Assembly (NCBI RefSeq): GCF_001427285.1
Contig: NZ_LMFV01000008.1
Coordinates: 74,386-138,385 of the forward strand
Length of the DNA stretch: 64,000 nt
Direction: 5' to 3'
Origin: Mesorhizobium sp. Root552
GTDB lineage: Bacteria > Pseudomonadota > Alphaproteobacteria > Rhizobiales > Rhizobiaceae
Notes under the pieces: model-generated
The model's input: only the letters and a program-made list of their open reading frames with translations
Databases searched by the model: none
What the model was told of the DNA's origin: nothing
Translations under genes and position numbers: made by a program
In this document: positions 11,220 through 21,389 of the stretch, piece after piece
Layout: each line of letters starts with the position of its first letter
How positions within the stretch are numbered: the first letter of the stretch is position 1

Positions 11220-11552
11220 CTATTTCCGGCTCTCTGCAGGCGCGGCGGAATCCCGCGCCGCGGCAATCACCGAATCGAGCAGACCGGGAAAAAGCGTGTC
11301 GAGGTCGGCCCGGCGCAAGGTGATCAGCCGGCTGGTGCCGGCGACCTCGGTGTTGGTGATGCCGGCCTCGCGCAGCTTGGCGAGATGGTAGCTGACATTG
11401 GTCTTGGAGCCGAATTCGTTGAAGCGGCCGCAATTCAGCGGCGTGCCGGTGCGGTTGAGCGTGGCGACGATGGCAAGCCGGGTCGGATCGCCCAGCGCCG
11501 AAAGCACGTTGGCGAGCGTGATCTGTTCGGGAAGAGGATGGGGCAGGTTCAT
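11220..11552 (-). CDS. ArsR-family winged-helix regulator
   Basis: A 110-residue repressor-like protein. The winged helix covers about residues 10-85, with ALGDPTRLAIVATL at the start and recognition helix TNVSYHLAKLREAG. It lacks the CxC metal site of ArsR/SmtB sensors; its one cysteine (NCGRFNEFG) is not in that arrangement, so the signal is unknown. It is divergent from the MFS gene at 11745 and a perfect palindrome lies just before that gene, so it probably controls the transporter. Confidence 0.88.
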   Translation of the reverse strand: MNLPHPLPEQITLANVLSALGDPTRLAIVATLNRTGTPLNCGRFNEFGSKTNVSYHLAKLREAGITNTEVAGTSRLITLRRADLDTLFPGLLDSVIAAARDSAAPAESRK

Positions 11553-11712
11553 GGGCGAAGGCTACAACATTGGCGGCCGGTTTCAATTCGGCCTGGCCGC
11601 ATTTTGCGGCTTGCTTCAACTCGGTTTGGCCGCGCTGGCGGCCGGGTTCATGACACAGGGCTGTCAGCAGCCTTGCGATAGGTAATTGATATATCGAGGC
11701 AACAAGTTCAAT

Positions 11713-11732
11713 AGTTCAATAAATCTTGAACT
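11713..11732. promoter_or_regulatory. Palindromic operator in the ArsR-MFS intergenic region
   Basis: AGTTCAA (11713-11719), 6 bases, TTGAACT (11726-11732): a perfect 7-6-7 inverted repeat ending 12 bases before the MFS start codon. An extra direct half site, AGTTCAA, sits at 11705-11711. Size and place fit an ArsR-family operator. Confidence 0.7.
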
Positions 11733-11744
11733 AAGGACAGTTCC

Positions 11745-12923
11745 ATGGACAGACGCCTTATATGGCTCGCGGTCGGCTCGTTCGCAATGAGCACCGTCGG
11801 CTTCGTCTTTTCGAGCCTTTTGCCATCGATTGCGGCTGACGCGCATGTTTCCATTCCGAGCGCCGGCTACCTGATCACCGCCTTTTCGCTGGCCTACGCG
11901 ATCGGAGCGCCGACGCTATCGGCGCTGTTCGGTGCGGCCGACCGCCGCAAGCTTCTGGTCGTGGCGATGCTGATATTCGTGGCGGGCAACGGCGTTGCGG
12001 CGACGAGTTCCTCGTTTACAGCCCTTGCGGCGGCGCAGATCATCATGGGCATGGCTGCGGGCCTGTTCGCGGCAACCGCACAAGCGACCGCCGTGGCGCT
12101 GGCTGGACCGGAGCACAGGGCGCTCGCCATTTCGGTCGTGGTTGGCGGGACGACGTTTGCCGTGGCGCTGGGTGCGCCGCTGGGAGCCTTGATTGCCAAT
12201 TTCTGGGGCTGGCGAGGTACCTTCGGGGCCATTGCGCTGCTTGGCCTTGCCTGCTCGTTCGTGCTTTGGCTGCGCCTGCCGCGCGGGCTGCAAGGCACGC
12301 GCCTGACCATGCGCGAGCGGCTGCACAGCCTTGGCCAGCCGGGCATTCTGCCGTCACTGATGGTGACGCTGCTCTACCTGACCGGCGGCTTCATGCTGAT
12401 TTCCTATTTCGCGCCGCTGGCCATGGAAGGCGCCGGCCTGCCGGCGCTCGCCTTGCCCGGCATGCTGCTGGCCTTCGGCGTCGGTGCGGTGATCGGCAAC
12501 CTGTCCAGCGGCTTCCTTGCCGACCGCTTCGGGGCGACGCGCGTGGTTGTGCTTTCGCTCATCCTGTCTTCGCTGGTCTGCCTGACGATTTCGTTCGACC
12601 TGACATTCGTTCCGCATGAGCTGGCCGGCCCGATCCTGATCGGCCTGATGGTGCCGTGGGGGATCATCGGCTGGGGGTTCCCGCCGGCTCAGGCGAGCAG
12701 GCTCGTTGCCTATGCACCGGAGATCGCGCACCTGACGCTGTCGCTCAACGCCTCGGCAATCTACCTCGGCATCGCTATCGGCACGGTGTTCGGCGGAAGG
12801 GTGCTGGAATATTCGACGCCGGCCAATCTCGGCATCATCGCAGCGGCGTTTCCGATTGCGGCGCTTGCCGTCCTGACTGTGAGCCTCAGGACGGCAAGGG
12901 TTGCGCCGCTACCGGCAGAGTAA
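11745..12923 (+). CDS. MFS transporter, drug/proton antiporter type
   Basis: A 392-residue inner-membrane carrier with about 12 hydrophobic segments and no added domains. The order MDRRLIWLAVGSFAMSTVGF... SIAADAHVSIPSAGYLITAF matches the DHA1 arabinose-efflux-like group. AAGGAC lies 6 bases before the ATG. Its divergent ArsR neighbour and the palindrome at 11713-11732 suggest substrate-induced control. The substrate cannot be read from the sequence. Confidence 0.88.
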   Translation: MDRRLIWLAVGSFAMSTVGFVFSSLLPSIAADAHVSIPSAGYLITAFSLAYAIGAPTLSALFGAADRRKLLVVAMLIFVAGNGVAATSSSFTALAAAQIIMGMAAGLFAATAQATAVALAGPEHRALAISVVVGGTTFAVALGAPLGALIANFWGWRGTFGAIALLGLACSFVLWLRLPRGLQGTRLTMRERLHSLGQPGILPSLMVTLLYLTGGFMLISYFAPLAMEGAGLPALALPGMLLAFGVGAVIGNLSSGFLADRFGATRVVVLSLILSSLVCLTISFDLTFVPHELAGPILIGLMVPWGIIGWGFPPAQASRLVAYAPEIAHLTLSLNASAIYLGIAIGTVFGGRVLEYSTPANLGIIAAAFPIAALAVLTVSLRTARVAPLPAE

Positions 12924-12929
12924 ACGTCG

Positions 12930-13595
12930 TCAGCTACCGGCTTCGAGCCCGGCGCGGCGTTCGACCTCCGCTTCGCTCGGCTCCTCCAACGCAAACGAGC
13001 CGGTCTTGATGTCGCCGCTGCGCAGGTAAGTGGCCATGATGACGCCGGTGCTCGAAGCCTGCGAGGAGACGAGCTTGAGGGCGGCGGGCATGGCTCCGTT
13101 ACCGAACAGGCGCTTGCCGGGGCCAAGGATCAACGGGAACACCAGCAATGTGATCTCGTCGATGAGGTCGGCGGCAAGCAAGGTCTGGATAAGCTCGCTG
13201 GAGCCCTGGATAAGCAGGTCGGGGCCGTCTTGCTGCTTCAGCTTGCGCAAGGTTGCGACCACGTCGGGACCGAGCGAAATACTGTTTTGCCAGGCAAGCG
13301 TGTCGGGCGAATGGGTGGCGACGTATTTGGTGACGGCGTTGAAGGTTTTCGCTATCGGGTCTTCTTCAGGCGCATGCGGCCAATGGGCGGCGAAGATGTC
13401 GTAGGTGCGCCGTCCAAGCAGAAGGTCGAAAGGCTTGGAAAAGGCTTCGTCCATGACCTTGCCCATGACGTCGTCCCAATAATGGAACGTCCAGCCGCCA
13501 TATTTGAAACCGCCCTCGGTATCTTCCTGCGGCCCACCCGGAGCCTGCATGACGCCATCGAGGCTGACGAAAGTCGCGGCTTTGATCTTGCGCAT
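12930..13595 (-). CDS. Dihydrofolate reductase family protein (RibD C-terminal fold)
   Basis: A 221-residue oxidoreductase-type protein with the RibD/DHFR fold: IKAATFVSLDGVMQAPGG at the start, LLLGRRTYDIFA near residue 75, LLIQGSSELIQTLL near 140 and LVFPLILGPGKRLF near 165. Family members bind NADPH, but most, including this YyaP/YwjB-like group, have no proven reaction. The ATG at 13595 follows a GGGAAGG. It converges with the MFS gene, 6 bases apart. Confidence 0.85.
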   Translation of the reverse strand: MRKIKAATFVSLDGVMQAPGGPQEDTEGGFKYGGWTFHYWDDVMGKVMDEAFSKPFDLLLGRRTYDIFAAHWPHAPEEDPIAKTFNAVTKYVATHSPDTLAWQNSISLGPDVVATLRKLKQQDGPDLLIQGSSELIQTLLAADLIDEITLLVFPLILGPGKRLFGNGAMPAALKLVSSQASSTGVIMATYLRSGDIKTGSFALEEPSEAEVERRAGLEAGS

Positions 13596-13723
13596 GGGAA
13601 CCTTCCCTTTATCCCGTTGCTGCTGGCCCGTAGTGGCCTGCTTCATCAGGAATGACGATTGAGCGGGCCGCTATCCGACAGGCTTCAGCGAAAATTTGCA
13701 AGGAAGGGCAGGGTCTCTCCAAG

Positions 13724-15091
13724 TCAACCGAAGCCGACGATGGTGTCGTAGAGGAGCTTGAAGTTCAGCATCAAAATGAGGCCAGCGACGAACCATGCCA
13801 GTACCGACACGGCGCGCGGGATGGCGAGGCTGCCCATTTTCTTGCGGTCCGAGACGAAGGATACGAGCGGGACGACGGCGAAGGGAAGCTGCATCGACAG
13901 GATGACCTGGCTGAACACCAGAAGCTCGGCGGTGCCCTTCTCGCCATAAAGAATGGTGACGAAGACAACCGGGATGATGGCGAGGCCGCGCGTGAGCAGG
14001 CGGCGAGCCCAGTGCGGCAGGCGCAGGCGCAGGAAGCCTTCCATGACGATCTGGCCAGCCAGCGTGGCGGTGACGGTGGAGTTGAGGCCGGAGGCGAGCA
14101 GCGCCACGGCAAACAGCGTCGAGGCAATGCCGAGGCCGAGGAGCGGCGAAAGAAGCTGATAGGCATCGCCAATCTCGGCGACGTCCTGATGCGGCGTGCC
14201 GTGGAAAGCGACGGCGGCGACAATCAGGATCGAGGCATTGACGAACAGCGCCAGCATCAGTGCGATGGTGGAGTCCACTGTGGCCCACTTGATGGCATCG
14301 CGCTTGCCCTTGTCGGTGCGTTCATAGGCGCGCGTCTGCACGATGGAGGAGTGCAGGTAGAGATTGTGCGGCATGACGGTGGCGCCGATGATGCCGATGG
14401 CGACGTAGAGCATGGCCGGGTTGGTGACGATCTCCGATGAGGGCATGAACATCGAGTGCAAGATGGTGCCGGGTGCCGGGGCGGCAACGAAGATCTGCAC
14501 GGCAAAGCAGCCGAAGATGATGATGAGAAGCGCGATGACGAAGGCTTCGAGATAGCGGAAGCCCTTGTTCATCAAGAGCAGCACCAGGAAGGCATCAAGC
14601 GCGGTGAGCAAAACGCCGCCGATAAGCGGAATGCCGAACAGGAGCTGGAGCGCGATGGCCGTGCCGATGACTTCGGCCAGATCGCAGGCGATGATGGCAA
14701 GTTCGCAGGCGACCCAAAGCGCATAGGCGACGGGCTTCGGATAGTAGGCGCGGCAGGCCTGGGCGAGGTCATGCCCGGTGGCGATGCCGAGACGGGCGGA
14801 AAGCGCCTGCAGGAGGATCGCCATCAGGTTGGACAGCATGATGACGAACAAAAGCGTGTAGCCGAACTGCGCGCCACCGGCGAGGTCGGTGGCCCAGTTG
14901 CCCGGATCCATGTAGCCGACCGAGACCATGTAACCCGGCCCCATGAAGGCGAACAGCCGGCGGAACCAGACGCCGGTGGTGGGAACCGCGATGGAGGCGT
15001 GGACTTCCGGCAGGCTGGGCATGGCTTCTTGCGAGCGCTGGAAGAAACGCCTGCTCTTGTGCGGCGATGCGACGAGTTCGGTTTCGGACAT
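13724..15091 (-). CDS. mntH: Nramp-type manganese/divalent metal transporter MntH
   Basis: A 455-residue inner-membrane carrier importing Mn2+ (and often Fe2+) with protons. The two metal-site motifs are present: DPGN in TM1 ([16 protein letters not shown]) and MPH in TM6 ([19 protein letters not shown]). About 11 membrane segments are visible. The ATG at 15091 gives MSETELVAS; an in-frame ATG further up (MKYSILYNV) lies in the AT-rich promoter and is less likely. It is divergent from mntR, which is its expected repressor. Confidence 0.93.
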   Translation of the reverse strand: MSETELVASPHKSRRFFQRSQEAMPSLPEVHASIAVPTTGVWFRRLFAFMGPGYMVSVGYMDPGNWATDLAGGAQFGYTLLFVIMLSNLMAILLQALSARLGIATGHDLAQACRAYYPKPVAYALWVACELAIIACDLAEVIGTAIALQLLFGIPLIGGVLLTALDAFLVLLLMNKGFRYLEAFVIALLIIIFGCFAVQIFVAAPAPGTILHSMFMPSSEIVTNPAMLYVAIGIIGATVMPHNLYLHSSIVQTRAYERTDKGKRDAIKWATVDSTIALMLALFVNASILIVAAVAFHGTPHQDVAEIGDAYQLLSPLLGLGIASTLFAVALLASGLNSTVTATLAGQIVMEGFLRLRLPHWARRLLTRGLAIIPVVFVTILYGEKGTAELLVFSQVILSMQLPFAVVPLVSFVSDRKKMGSLAIPRAVSVLAWFVAGLILMLNFKLLYDTIVGFG

Positions 15092-15366
15092 TGTGGACTT
15101 TCGAGACGGGTGAGGCTCCGATAGCCAATAATTATGCCAAGGCTCAACATTATACAATATGCTATATTTCATAATGATGGCTTCCTTTGGCGTTGGACGA
15201 AAGCCTATCGGGGTGAGGGTTGCGGAGCCTGTCGAATGGGTTAAACAGGTTTGGGGTGGGTGAGGCAGGTTGCGTGCGCGACTGAACCAAGCCTGTGCTA
15301 TGAATGTGAAAGCTGGTTTCGATCCCGCCAGGGGTCGCAACTGTAACTGCGAGGAAGGAGGAAGCG
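15092..15366. promoter_or_regulatory. Divergent mntH-mntR control region
   Basis: The stretch 15128-15180 is strongly AT-rich (caacattatacaatatgcta and following bases), unlike its surroundings, and contains CATTAT and ATAATG arms 17 bases apart. This is where the mntH promoter and an MntR site are expected, but no published MntR box is matched exactly. Confidence 0.5.
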
Positions 15367-15819
15367 GTGGCGCCCAGAAAACGTCCCATTGCGCGCGACG
15401 AACCGCTTCCCGATGCCGAAGTGCATTCGGAAGGGTTTCGCGCCACGCGTGAAGCGCGACGCGGCGCACTGGTGGAAGACTATGTCGAACTGATTGCCGA
15501 CCTGATCGAGGATGGCAACGAGGCGCGGCAGGTGGACATTGCGGCAAGACTTGGCGTGGCGCAGCCGACGGTGGCCAAGATGCTGAGCCGCCTGTGCATG
15601 GATGGGCTGGTGTCGCGCAAGCCTTACCGCGGCGTTTTCCTGACCGAAGCGGGTCGCAGAATGGCGGAGGAAAGCCGCATCCGCCACCAGACGGTGGAAG
15701 CCTTCCTGCGCTCGCTGGGCGTGAGTGCCGAAACCGCGCGCATAGATGCCGAAGGCATCGAACATCATGTCAGCGCCGAGACGCTCGCCGCGTTCCGCCG
15801 TGCAATGGCTGCCGACTGA
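15367..15819 (+). CDS. mntR: Manganese-dependent regulator MntR (DtxR/MntR family)
   Basis: A 150-residue repressor that senses Mn2+ and represses uptake genes. The N-terminal winged helix ([20 protein letters not shown], then [17 protein letters not shown]) is followed by the metal-binding dimer domain with [14 protein letters not shown] and [12 protein letters not shown], which supply the Glu/His ligands. It starts at a GTG with AAGGAGGAAG upstream. Divergent from mntH. Confidence 0.92.
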   Translation: MAPRKRPIARDEPLPDAEVHSEGFRATREARRGALVEDYVELIADLIEDGNEARQVDIAARLGVAQPTVAKMLSRLCMDGLVSRKPYRGVFLTEAGRRMAEESRIRHQTVEAFLRSLGVSAETARIDAEGIEHHVSAETLAAFRRAMAAD

Positions 15820-15935
15820 CGCCGCCGGCTTTTTCCCGCTACTTCGGAAGTACGACTAATTCGGAACCGGCGGGCCAGCGCCGCGTTGACTGCGACGCCC
15901 GACATTCCGTGCGGGTGCCAGCGGAGGACGACGAC

Positions 15936-16124
15936 ATGGGTGCGCAAAAGGCCGTGACGGCAAAGGGCAAGGCAGCAGCCAAGGGGCTCAAGCAGGCGGC
16001 GGCGAAGGAAGAGCGCAAAGTGGAGGCTGCAACCGGCAAGGACCTGAAGAAGGGCGCCGAGCGCTTCGAGGAACGTTCGAAGAGTTCGGACGGCAAGAGC
16101 GCCGGCAGCAAGCAGCGCGGGTAA
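15936..16124 (+). CDS. Small lysine/alanine-rich protein, hypothetical
   Basis: A 62-residue very basic protein (MGAQKAVTAKGKAAAKGLKQ...), rich in Lys, Ala, Glu and Ser and probably disordered or helical. GGAGG at 15923-15927 sits 8 bases before the ATG, which is the main support for it being translated. No family recognised. Confidence 0.5.
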   Translation: MGAQKAVTAKGKAAAKGLKQAAAKEERKVEAATGKDLKKGAERFEERSKSSDGKSAGSKQRG

Positions 16125-16275
16125 GCTGCGTTCGGTATCGCGTGGCTGGCGGCATGACGGCAAAGAATGGTCATGACTCGCCGCAACCATTGAGATATTT
16201 GTTGGAAAGTTCAACCGCAGCGACGACGCCCCCGCGGCCTGCGACCACCGATGCAATATCAGATGAGGGTTTGAG

Positions 16276-17208
16276 ATGCTTTGGAGAGGCCGTCGTCAGA
16301 GTGACAATGTCGAGGATTCCCGCGGACAAGGCGGCGGCTTTGGGCGACCCGGCGGCGGACTGCGCGGCGGACCCGGCCAGTTTCGCATTCCGATAGGTGG
16401 GCGGGCCGGCGGCGGCGGACTTTCCACCATCGTCATCCTCGTCGTGCTGTTCTTCGCGCTCAAGGCCTGCGGCATCGATCCGATGCAGATTCTCGCCGGT
16501 GGCGGCCTTGGGCCCGAGGACGGCAGTGGACGCGTCACGCAATCCGATTCGGGGACCGACGCTCCGGCCAATGATGAGATGAAGCAGTTTGTCTCGACCG
16601 TGCTGGCCGAGACGGAAGACGTGTGGAACGGCATCTTCAAGGCCAATGGCCTGACCTATGAAGAGCCGACTCTCCACCTGTTCGATGGGCAGATCCGCTC
16701 GGCTTGCGGCTTCGCATCGTCGGCATCCGGGCCATTCTATTGTCCGAGCGACCGCAAGGTCTATCTCGACACATCGTTCTTCCGGCAGTTGTCGCAGCAG
16801 TTCGGTGCGTCGGGCGATTTTGCCGAGGCCTATGTGGTTGCGCACGAAGTTGGCCACCATGTGCAGAACATGATCGGGGTGCTGCCGAAGTTCAACCAGA
16901 TGCGCCAGCAGATGAGCGAGGCGGACGCCAACCACATGTCGATGCAGGTCGAGTTGCAGGCGGACTGCTTTGCCGGCGTGTGGGGGCACTTCACCGCGCA
17001 GAAGGGCATTCTGGAACAGGGCGACCTGGAGGAGGCGTTGAACGCAGCCCAGCAGATCGGCGACGACACGCTGCAGAAGAAGACGCAAGGCTATGTGGTG
17101 CCGGAAAGCTTCAACCACGGCACCTCGCAGCAGCGCCAGACATGGTTCGCGCGCGGCTTCAAGAGCGGCAAGTTGTCGGATTGCGACACGTTCAACAATC
17201 CGATCTAG
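16276..17208 (+). CDS. Neutral zinc metallopeptidase, YpfJ family
   Basis: A 310-residue predicted membrane-anchored zinc peptidase: a Gly/Arg-rich cytoplasmic stretch, one membrane segment (STIVILVVLFFALKACGI), then the catalytic domain with HEVGHHVQNMIG (HExxH) near residue 195 and the third ligand Glu in QVELQADCFAG. Length and order match YpfJ/zinc_metallopep family proteins. Its substrate is unknown. Confidence 0.9.
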   Translation: MLWRGRRQSDNVEDSRGQGGGFGRPGGGLRGGPGQFRIPIGGRAGGGGLSTIVILVVLFFALKACGIDPMQILAGGGLGPEDGSGRVTQSDSGTDAPANDEMKQFVSTVLAETEDVWNGIFKANGLTYEEPTLHLFDGQIRSACGFASSASGPFYCPSDRKVYLDTSFFRQLSQQFGASGDFAEAYVVAHEVGHHVQNMIGVLPKFNQMRQQMSEADANHMSMQVELQADCFAGVWGHFTAQKGILEQGDLEEALNAAQQIGDDTLQKKTQGYVVPESFNHGTSQQRQTWFARGFKSGKLSDCDTFNNPI

Positions 17209-17378
17209 GATTCAGGTGATGGTGGTCTGCAAATAGCGACTTCCTGCGCTTCCGGTGCCCACGTATTTTTAGAGGGCACCGCGCTCCGGTTCTCGAAATC
17301 CCCAGTTTGGTCGCTTCGCGCCCATCTGTGATTCCGACGCATCCTGACCTGAACCTCGACTTAAAAGCCTCCGTTTTC

Positions 17379-17402
17379 ATGCTGGCAAGTAATGTCAGCA
17401 TG
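17379..17402. repeat. Inverted repeat between the peptidase and the TetA-like gene
   Basis: CATGCTG (17379-17385) and CAGCATG (17396-17402) with a 10-base loop, followed by aagatttttg on the plus strand. It could be a weak terminator or an operator for the transporter 92 bases downstream. Another pair, GGTGCCC/GGGCACC, lies at about 17253-17279. Confidence 0.4.
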
Positions 17403-17494
17403 AAGATTTTTGATATGTTCCATTATTGTTCTGGTGGGGCAACTCCCGTATAAGGGCTGTTCGCTGGCGATGCGGCTCGACACAGGAACACGGC

Positions 17495-18766
17495 ATGATT
17501 GACGCGGTTCATAAAAAGCGCGCGCTGGCGCTCGTTTTCACCACGCTTCTGCTCGACATCATCGGTTTCGGCATCATCATGCCGGTGCTGCCGGCCTATC
17601 TGCAGGAATTGTCGGGCGTCAGCATCAGCGATGCGGCGATAGAGGGCGGGTGGCTGTTCTTCGTCTATGCGGCGATGCAGTTCTTCTTCGCGCCGCTGAT
17701 CGGCAATCTGAGCGACCGCTTCGGGCGGCGGCCGATCCTGCTCGCATCGGTGTTCACCTTCTCCATCGACAACCTGATCTGCGCGATCGCATGGTCGTAT
17801 CCGATGCTGTTCATCGGGCGCGTGCTGGCCGGCATCAGCGGGGCGAGTTATTCGACCGCCTCGGCGCTGATCGCCGATGTCAGCGATGACGAGAACCGGG
17901 CGAAAAATTTCGGCCTGCTGGGCATCGCCTTCGGTGTCGGCTTCGTCATCGGGCCGGTGCTGGGCGGGCTGCTCGGCCAGTTCGGGCCGCGCGTGCCGTT
18001 CTATTTCGCGGCGGGACTTGCCTTCCTCAACTTCGTGGTCGGCTACTTCCTGCTACCGGAAACGCTCGACGAGAAGCATCGGCGCAAATTCGAATGGAAG
18101 CGGGCCAATCCGCTCGGCGCGCTGCAGCAGATGCGCAACTATCCCGGCATCGGGTGGATCGGGCTGGTGTTCTTCCTGATGACGCTTGGCCACATGATGT
18201 ATCCGGCGGTGTGGGCGTTCGTCGGCACCTACCGCTACGGCTGGAGCGAACAGCAGATCGGCTTTTCGCTGGGCGCTTTCGGGCTATGCGGCGCAATCGT
18301 CATGGCAACGGTGCTGCCGCGCGCGATCCCGAGGCTGGGCGAATGGCGCACGGCTGCGATTGGGCTTGCCTTCACAGCGGCGAGCGCCTTCGGCTACGCT
18401 TTCGCCTGGCAGGGCTGGGTGGTCTATGCGGTGATCGTGGCGGGCTGCCTCGAAGCGCTGGCCGATCCGCCGCTGCGCAGCCTTGCCGCCGCCAAGGTGC
18501 CGCCGTCGGCGCAGGGCGAACTGCAGGGCGCGATGACGTCGATCTTCTCGATCACCTCGATCATCACGCCGATCCTCTATACGGCGATCTTTTCGTGGTT
18601 CACCGGGCCGAGCGCGCCGGTGGAGTTTGCCGGCGCACCTTACGTGGTGGGCGGTGTGTTCCTTGCGCTGGCGCTTCTGGTGTTCGTGACCAAGGTGGCG
18701 AAGCCGACGCCTAAGGAAATGGAGCAGATGCACGCCGAAGAAGCTGCCGCAGCGGGCGGACACTAG
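17495..18766 (+). CDS. TCR/Tet-family MFS efflux transporter
   Basis: A 423-residue 12-helix carrier of the TetA type. The A-motif [16 protein letters not shown] after TM2 and the antiporter motif region [16 protein letters not shown] in TM5 are clear. It is TetA-like but in a chromosomal setting without a TetR neighbour, so drug resistance should not be assumed. AGGAA lies upstream of the ATG at 17495; an upstream extension has no similarity. Confidence 0.88.
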   Translation: MIDAVHKKRALALVFTTLLLDIIGFGIIMPVLPAYLQELSGVSISDAAIEGGWLFFVYAAMQFFFAPLIGNLSDRFGRRPILLASVFTFSIDNLICAIAWSYPMLFIGRVLAGISGASYSTASALIADVSDDENRAKNFGLLGIAFGVGFVIGPVLGGLLGQFGPRVPFYFAAGLAFLNFVVGYFLLPETLDEKHRRKFEWKRANPLGALQQMRNYPGIGWIGLVFFLMTLGHMMYPAVWAFVGTYRYGWSEQQIGFSLGAFGLCGAIVMATVLPRAIPRLGEWRTAAIGLAFTAASAFGYAFAWQGWVVYAVIVAGCLEALADPPLRSLAAAKVPPSAQGELQGAMTSIFSITSIITPILYTAIFSWFTGPSAPVEFAGAPYVVGGVFLALALLVFVTKVAKPTPKEMEQMHAEEAAAAGGH

Positions 18767-18783
18767 AAGGGCTGGGCGATGCC

Positions 18784-19986
18784 TTAAGCGCGCTCTGCCA
18801 ATGCGGGCTGCCCCTGCCGTTCGCGGACCAGATTGGCGAAGCGGCGGAAGAGATAGTGCGAATCCTGCGGGCCGGGGGAGGCTTCGGGATGGTGCTGGAC
18901 GGAGAAGACCGGGCGGCCGGTGAGCGCGATGCCGCAGTTCGAGCCGTCGAACAGCGAGACGTGGGTTTCCTCGACGCCAGCAGGCAGCGAATCTGCATCG
19001 ACAGCAAAGCCGTGGTTCATCGACACGATCTCGACCTTGCCGGTGGTGTGGTCCTTGACCGGGTGGTTGGCGCCGTGGTGACCCTGGTGCATCTTCTCGG
19101 TCTTGCCGCCAAGCGCCAGCGCCAGCATCTGATGGCCGAGGCAGATGCCGAAGATCGGCAGGTCGGTATCGAGCAGGTCCTGGATAATCGGCACGGCATA
19201 TTCGCCGGTGGCGGCGGGGTCGCCGGGGCCGTTGGAGAGGAAGATGCCGTCCGGCTGCATGGCAAGGATTTCTCTCGCCTCGGTCTTGGCCGGGACGACC
19301 GTTACCTTGGCGCCGAGACCGGCCAGGAGGCGCAGGATGTTGCGCTTCACGCCGTAATCGACGGCGACGACGTGCATGGTCGGCTCGGCCTGTGCGCCGT
19401 AGCCTTCGTTCCAGACCCACGGCGTCTCGTTCCAAACCGAGGATTGGCCGGAGGTGACTTCCTTGGCGAGATCGAGGCCGACGAGGCCTGACCACGCGGC
19501 GGCGCGGCGCTTCAAGTCATCAATGTCGAACTTGCCGTCGGGATGATGGGCGATGACGGCGTTGGCGAGGCCCTTTTCGCGGATGAGGGCGGTCAGTGCG
19601 CGGGTATCGATGCCCGAAAGTGCGACGATGCCGCGCCGCTTCAGCCACTCGTCGAGATGGCTGGCCGCACGGTAGTTCGACGGATTGGTGACGTCGGCCT
19701 TGAACACGGCGCCGACCGCGCCGGCGCGGGCAGCGGGGTGCAGGTCCTCGATGTCCTCGTCATTGGTGCCGATATTGCCGATGTGGGGGAAGGTGAAGGT
19801 GACGATCTGGCCGGCATAGGAGGGATCGGTGAGGATTTCCTGATAGCCGGTAAGGGCTGTGTTGAAGCAGACTTCCGCCACCGCATCGCCGGTTGCGCCA
19901 AGGCCGCGTCCCTCGATCACCGTTCCGTCGGCGAGAACGAGCAGGGCGGTCGGTTTTTCCGAAACCCAGGGGGCAGTCGAAGCCAT
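18784..19986 (-). CDS. carA: Carbamoyl-phosphate synthase, small (glutaminase) subunit
   Basis: A 400-residue glutamine amidotransferase that feeds ammonia to CarB. The N-terminal CPSase domain (VLADGTVIEGRG, VCFNTALTGYQEILTDPSY) precedes a class I GATase domain with the nucleophile in FGICLGHQMLALALGG and the His/Glu pair in QHHPEASPGP. GGAG lies upstream of the ATG. It is encoded apart from carB (ends at 7507), on the same strand. Confidence 0.97.
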   Translation of the reverse strand: MASTAPWVSEKPTALLVLADGTVIEGRGLGATGDAVAEVCFNTALTGYQEILTDPSYAGQIVTFTFPHIGNIGTNDEDIEDLHPAARAGAVGAVFKADVTNPSNYRAASHLDEWLKRRGIVALSGIDTRALTALIREKGLANAVIAHHPDGKFDIDDLKRRAAAWSGLVGLDLAKEVTSGQSSVWNETPWVWNEGYGAQAEPTMHVVAVDYGVKRNILRLLAGLGAKVTVVPAKTEAREILAMQPDGIFLSNGPGDPAATGEYAVPIIQDLLDTDLPIFGICLGHQMLALALGGKTEKMHQGHHGANHPVKDHTTGKVEIVSMNHGFAVDADSLPAGVEETHVSLFDGSNCGIALTGRPVFSVQHHPEASPGPQDSHYLFRRFANLVRERQGQPALAERA

Positions 19987-20193
19987 GGCGGCGCTCCATC
20001 AAGTGGCTGCGGGCGAAAGCAATCTTTCGCGCAGCAAAAAACGCGCAGCGGCGATGCCGGCAGCCTCCACGCGTATTCAAAAGTGCGGTTGCAAGACCTT
20101 CACATAGGGGAAGGCGGGCGCAGGGTCAATCACTGCGTCCCGCCTTTGCCTTGCTTAATCGATGGCTGGAACTTCTGATCGCCGGCTTGGATT

Positions 20194-20637
20194 TTACTGG
20201 GTGATTTCAGGCTCGACGAGCCTGGCCAGATTGCGCAGCGATTCCTGCCAGCCGAGATAGCAGGCTTCGGCCGGGATGAGATCGGGTATTCCGGTCTGCT
20301 CGATGTTCAGCTCGGTGCCGCAGGAGACTTTCTTCAACTTCACCGTGACCTGCATTTCGCCGGGCAGGTTGGGATCGTCGAACTTGTCCGTATAGCGCAG
20401 GCGCTCGCCCGGAACGAGCTCGTGATATTCGCCGCCGAAGGAATGGCTGTCGCTGGTGGTGAAGTTGCGGAACGACATCCTAAACGTGCCGCCAACCTTC
20501 GGCTCGAGATGATGCACGGTGCAGGCAAAGCCGTTCGGCGGCAGCCACTTGGCAAGAGCATCCGCCTCGATGAAGGCGCGGTAGAGCTTTTCCGGCGTGG
20601 TCGCCAGGACACGGTGCAGGTGGACGGTGCTGGGCAT
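20194..20637 (-). CDS. SRPBCC / AHSA1-domain protein
   Basis: A 147-residue START-like hydrophobic-pocket protein of the AHSA1 group (TTPEKLYRAFIEADALAKWL, GGEYHELVPGERLRYTDKF, GWQESLRNLARLVEPE). Function unknown; many act with ArsR-type regulators, but none is adjacent here. AAGGA at 20647-20643 is well spaced (8 bases) to the ATG at 20637; the ATG at 20646 is an alternative giving three more residues. Confidence 0.85.
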   Translation of the reverse strand: MPSTVHLHRVLATTPEKLYRAFIEADALAKWLPPNGFACTVHHLEPKVGGTFRMSFRNFTTSDSHSFGGEYHELVPGERLRYTDKFDDPNLPGEMQVTVKLKKVSCGTELNIEQTGIPDLIPAEACYLGWQESLRNLARLVEPEITQ

Positions 20638-20894
20638 GTCGTTCATCCTTGTTGTTGGTCTTCAACTGTCTTTCGCAATGGCCGGTTCCATCTTGCGGGC
20701 GATCAGGCGCCGCAAAACCCGTTCCAGCCCCAAGGACGGGCAGGCGTCGCCCGATCCGACAGGTTGTGCGATTTTCCGCAGAAGCCGCCTTCGCTCGCGG
20801 GCCGCATGACGCGTCGCCTACTTGAGATTCAATCCAGAATGCCATTTATCGGTGCCAGTTTTAAATCATGCACGCATAGTGAAGGACAATGGCC

Positions 20895-21344
20895 ATGCGC
20901 GAACGGCTGAGCGAGGAAGTGAAGACCGCGATGAAGGGCGGCGACAAGGCGCGCCTTTCGACGCTGCGGCTGATGCAGGCTGCGATCAAGGACCGCGACA
21001 TCGCCAATCGCGGGGCGGGCAAGGACGCCGCCAGTGACGACGAGATCGCGCAATTGCTGGCCAAGATGGTCAAGCAGCGCGAGGATTCGGCCAAGGCGTT
21101 CGACGATGGCAACCGGCCCGAACTCGCCGCCAAGGAGCGCGAGGAGATCGTGGTGATCCGCGATTTCATGCCGAAGCAGCTCGACCAAGCGGAAACGGAA
21201 GCCGCCATACGTGCCGCGATTGCCGAGACCGGCGCGGCAGGCGTCAAGGATATGGGCAAAGTCATGGCTGCCTTGCGCGAGAAATATGCCGGCCAGATGG
21301 ATTTCGGCAAGGCAAGCGGGCTGATCAAGGGCTTGCTGGGGTAG
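20895..21344 (+). CDS. GatB/YqeY domain protein
   Basis: A 149-residue helical protein (MRERLSEEVKTAMKGGDKAR, IRDFMPKQLD, VKDMGKVMAALREKYAGQMD) of the YqeY family, which resembles the tail domain of the amidotransferase subunit GatB. Its own role is not known. GAAGGA lies 8 bases before this ATG; an ATG at 20889 is too close to it. Confidence 0.9.
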   Translation: MRERLSEEVKTAMKGGDKARLSTLRLMQAAIKDRDIANRGAGKDAASDDEIAQLLAKMVKQREDSAKAFDDGNRPELAAKEREEIVVIRDFMPKQLDQAETEAAIRAAIAETGAAGVKDMGKVMAALREKYAGQMDFGKASGLIKGLLG

Positions 21345-21389
21345 GACGGAGCGCTTCTATCCCGACGTGAAACGCTCTAGCATCCTGCG

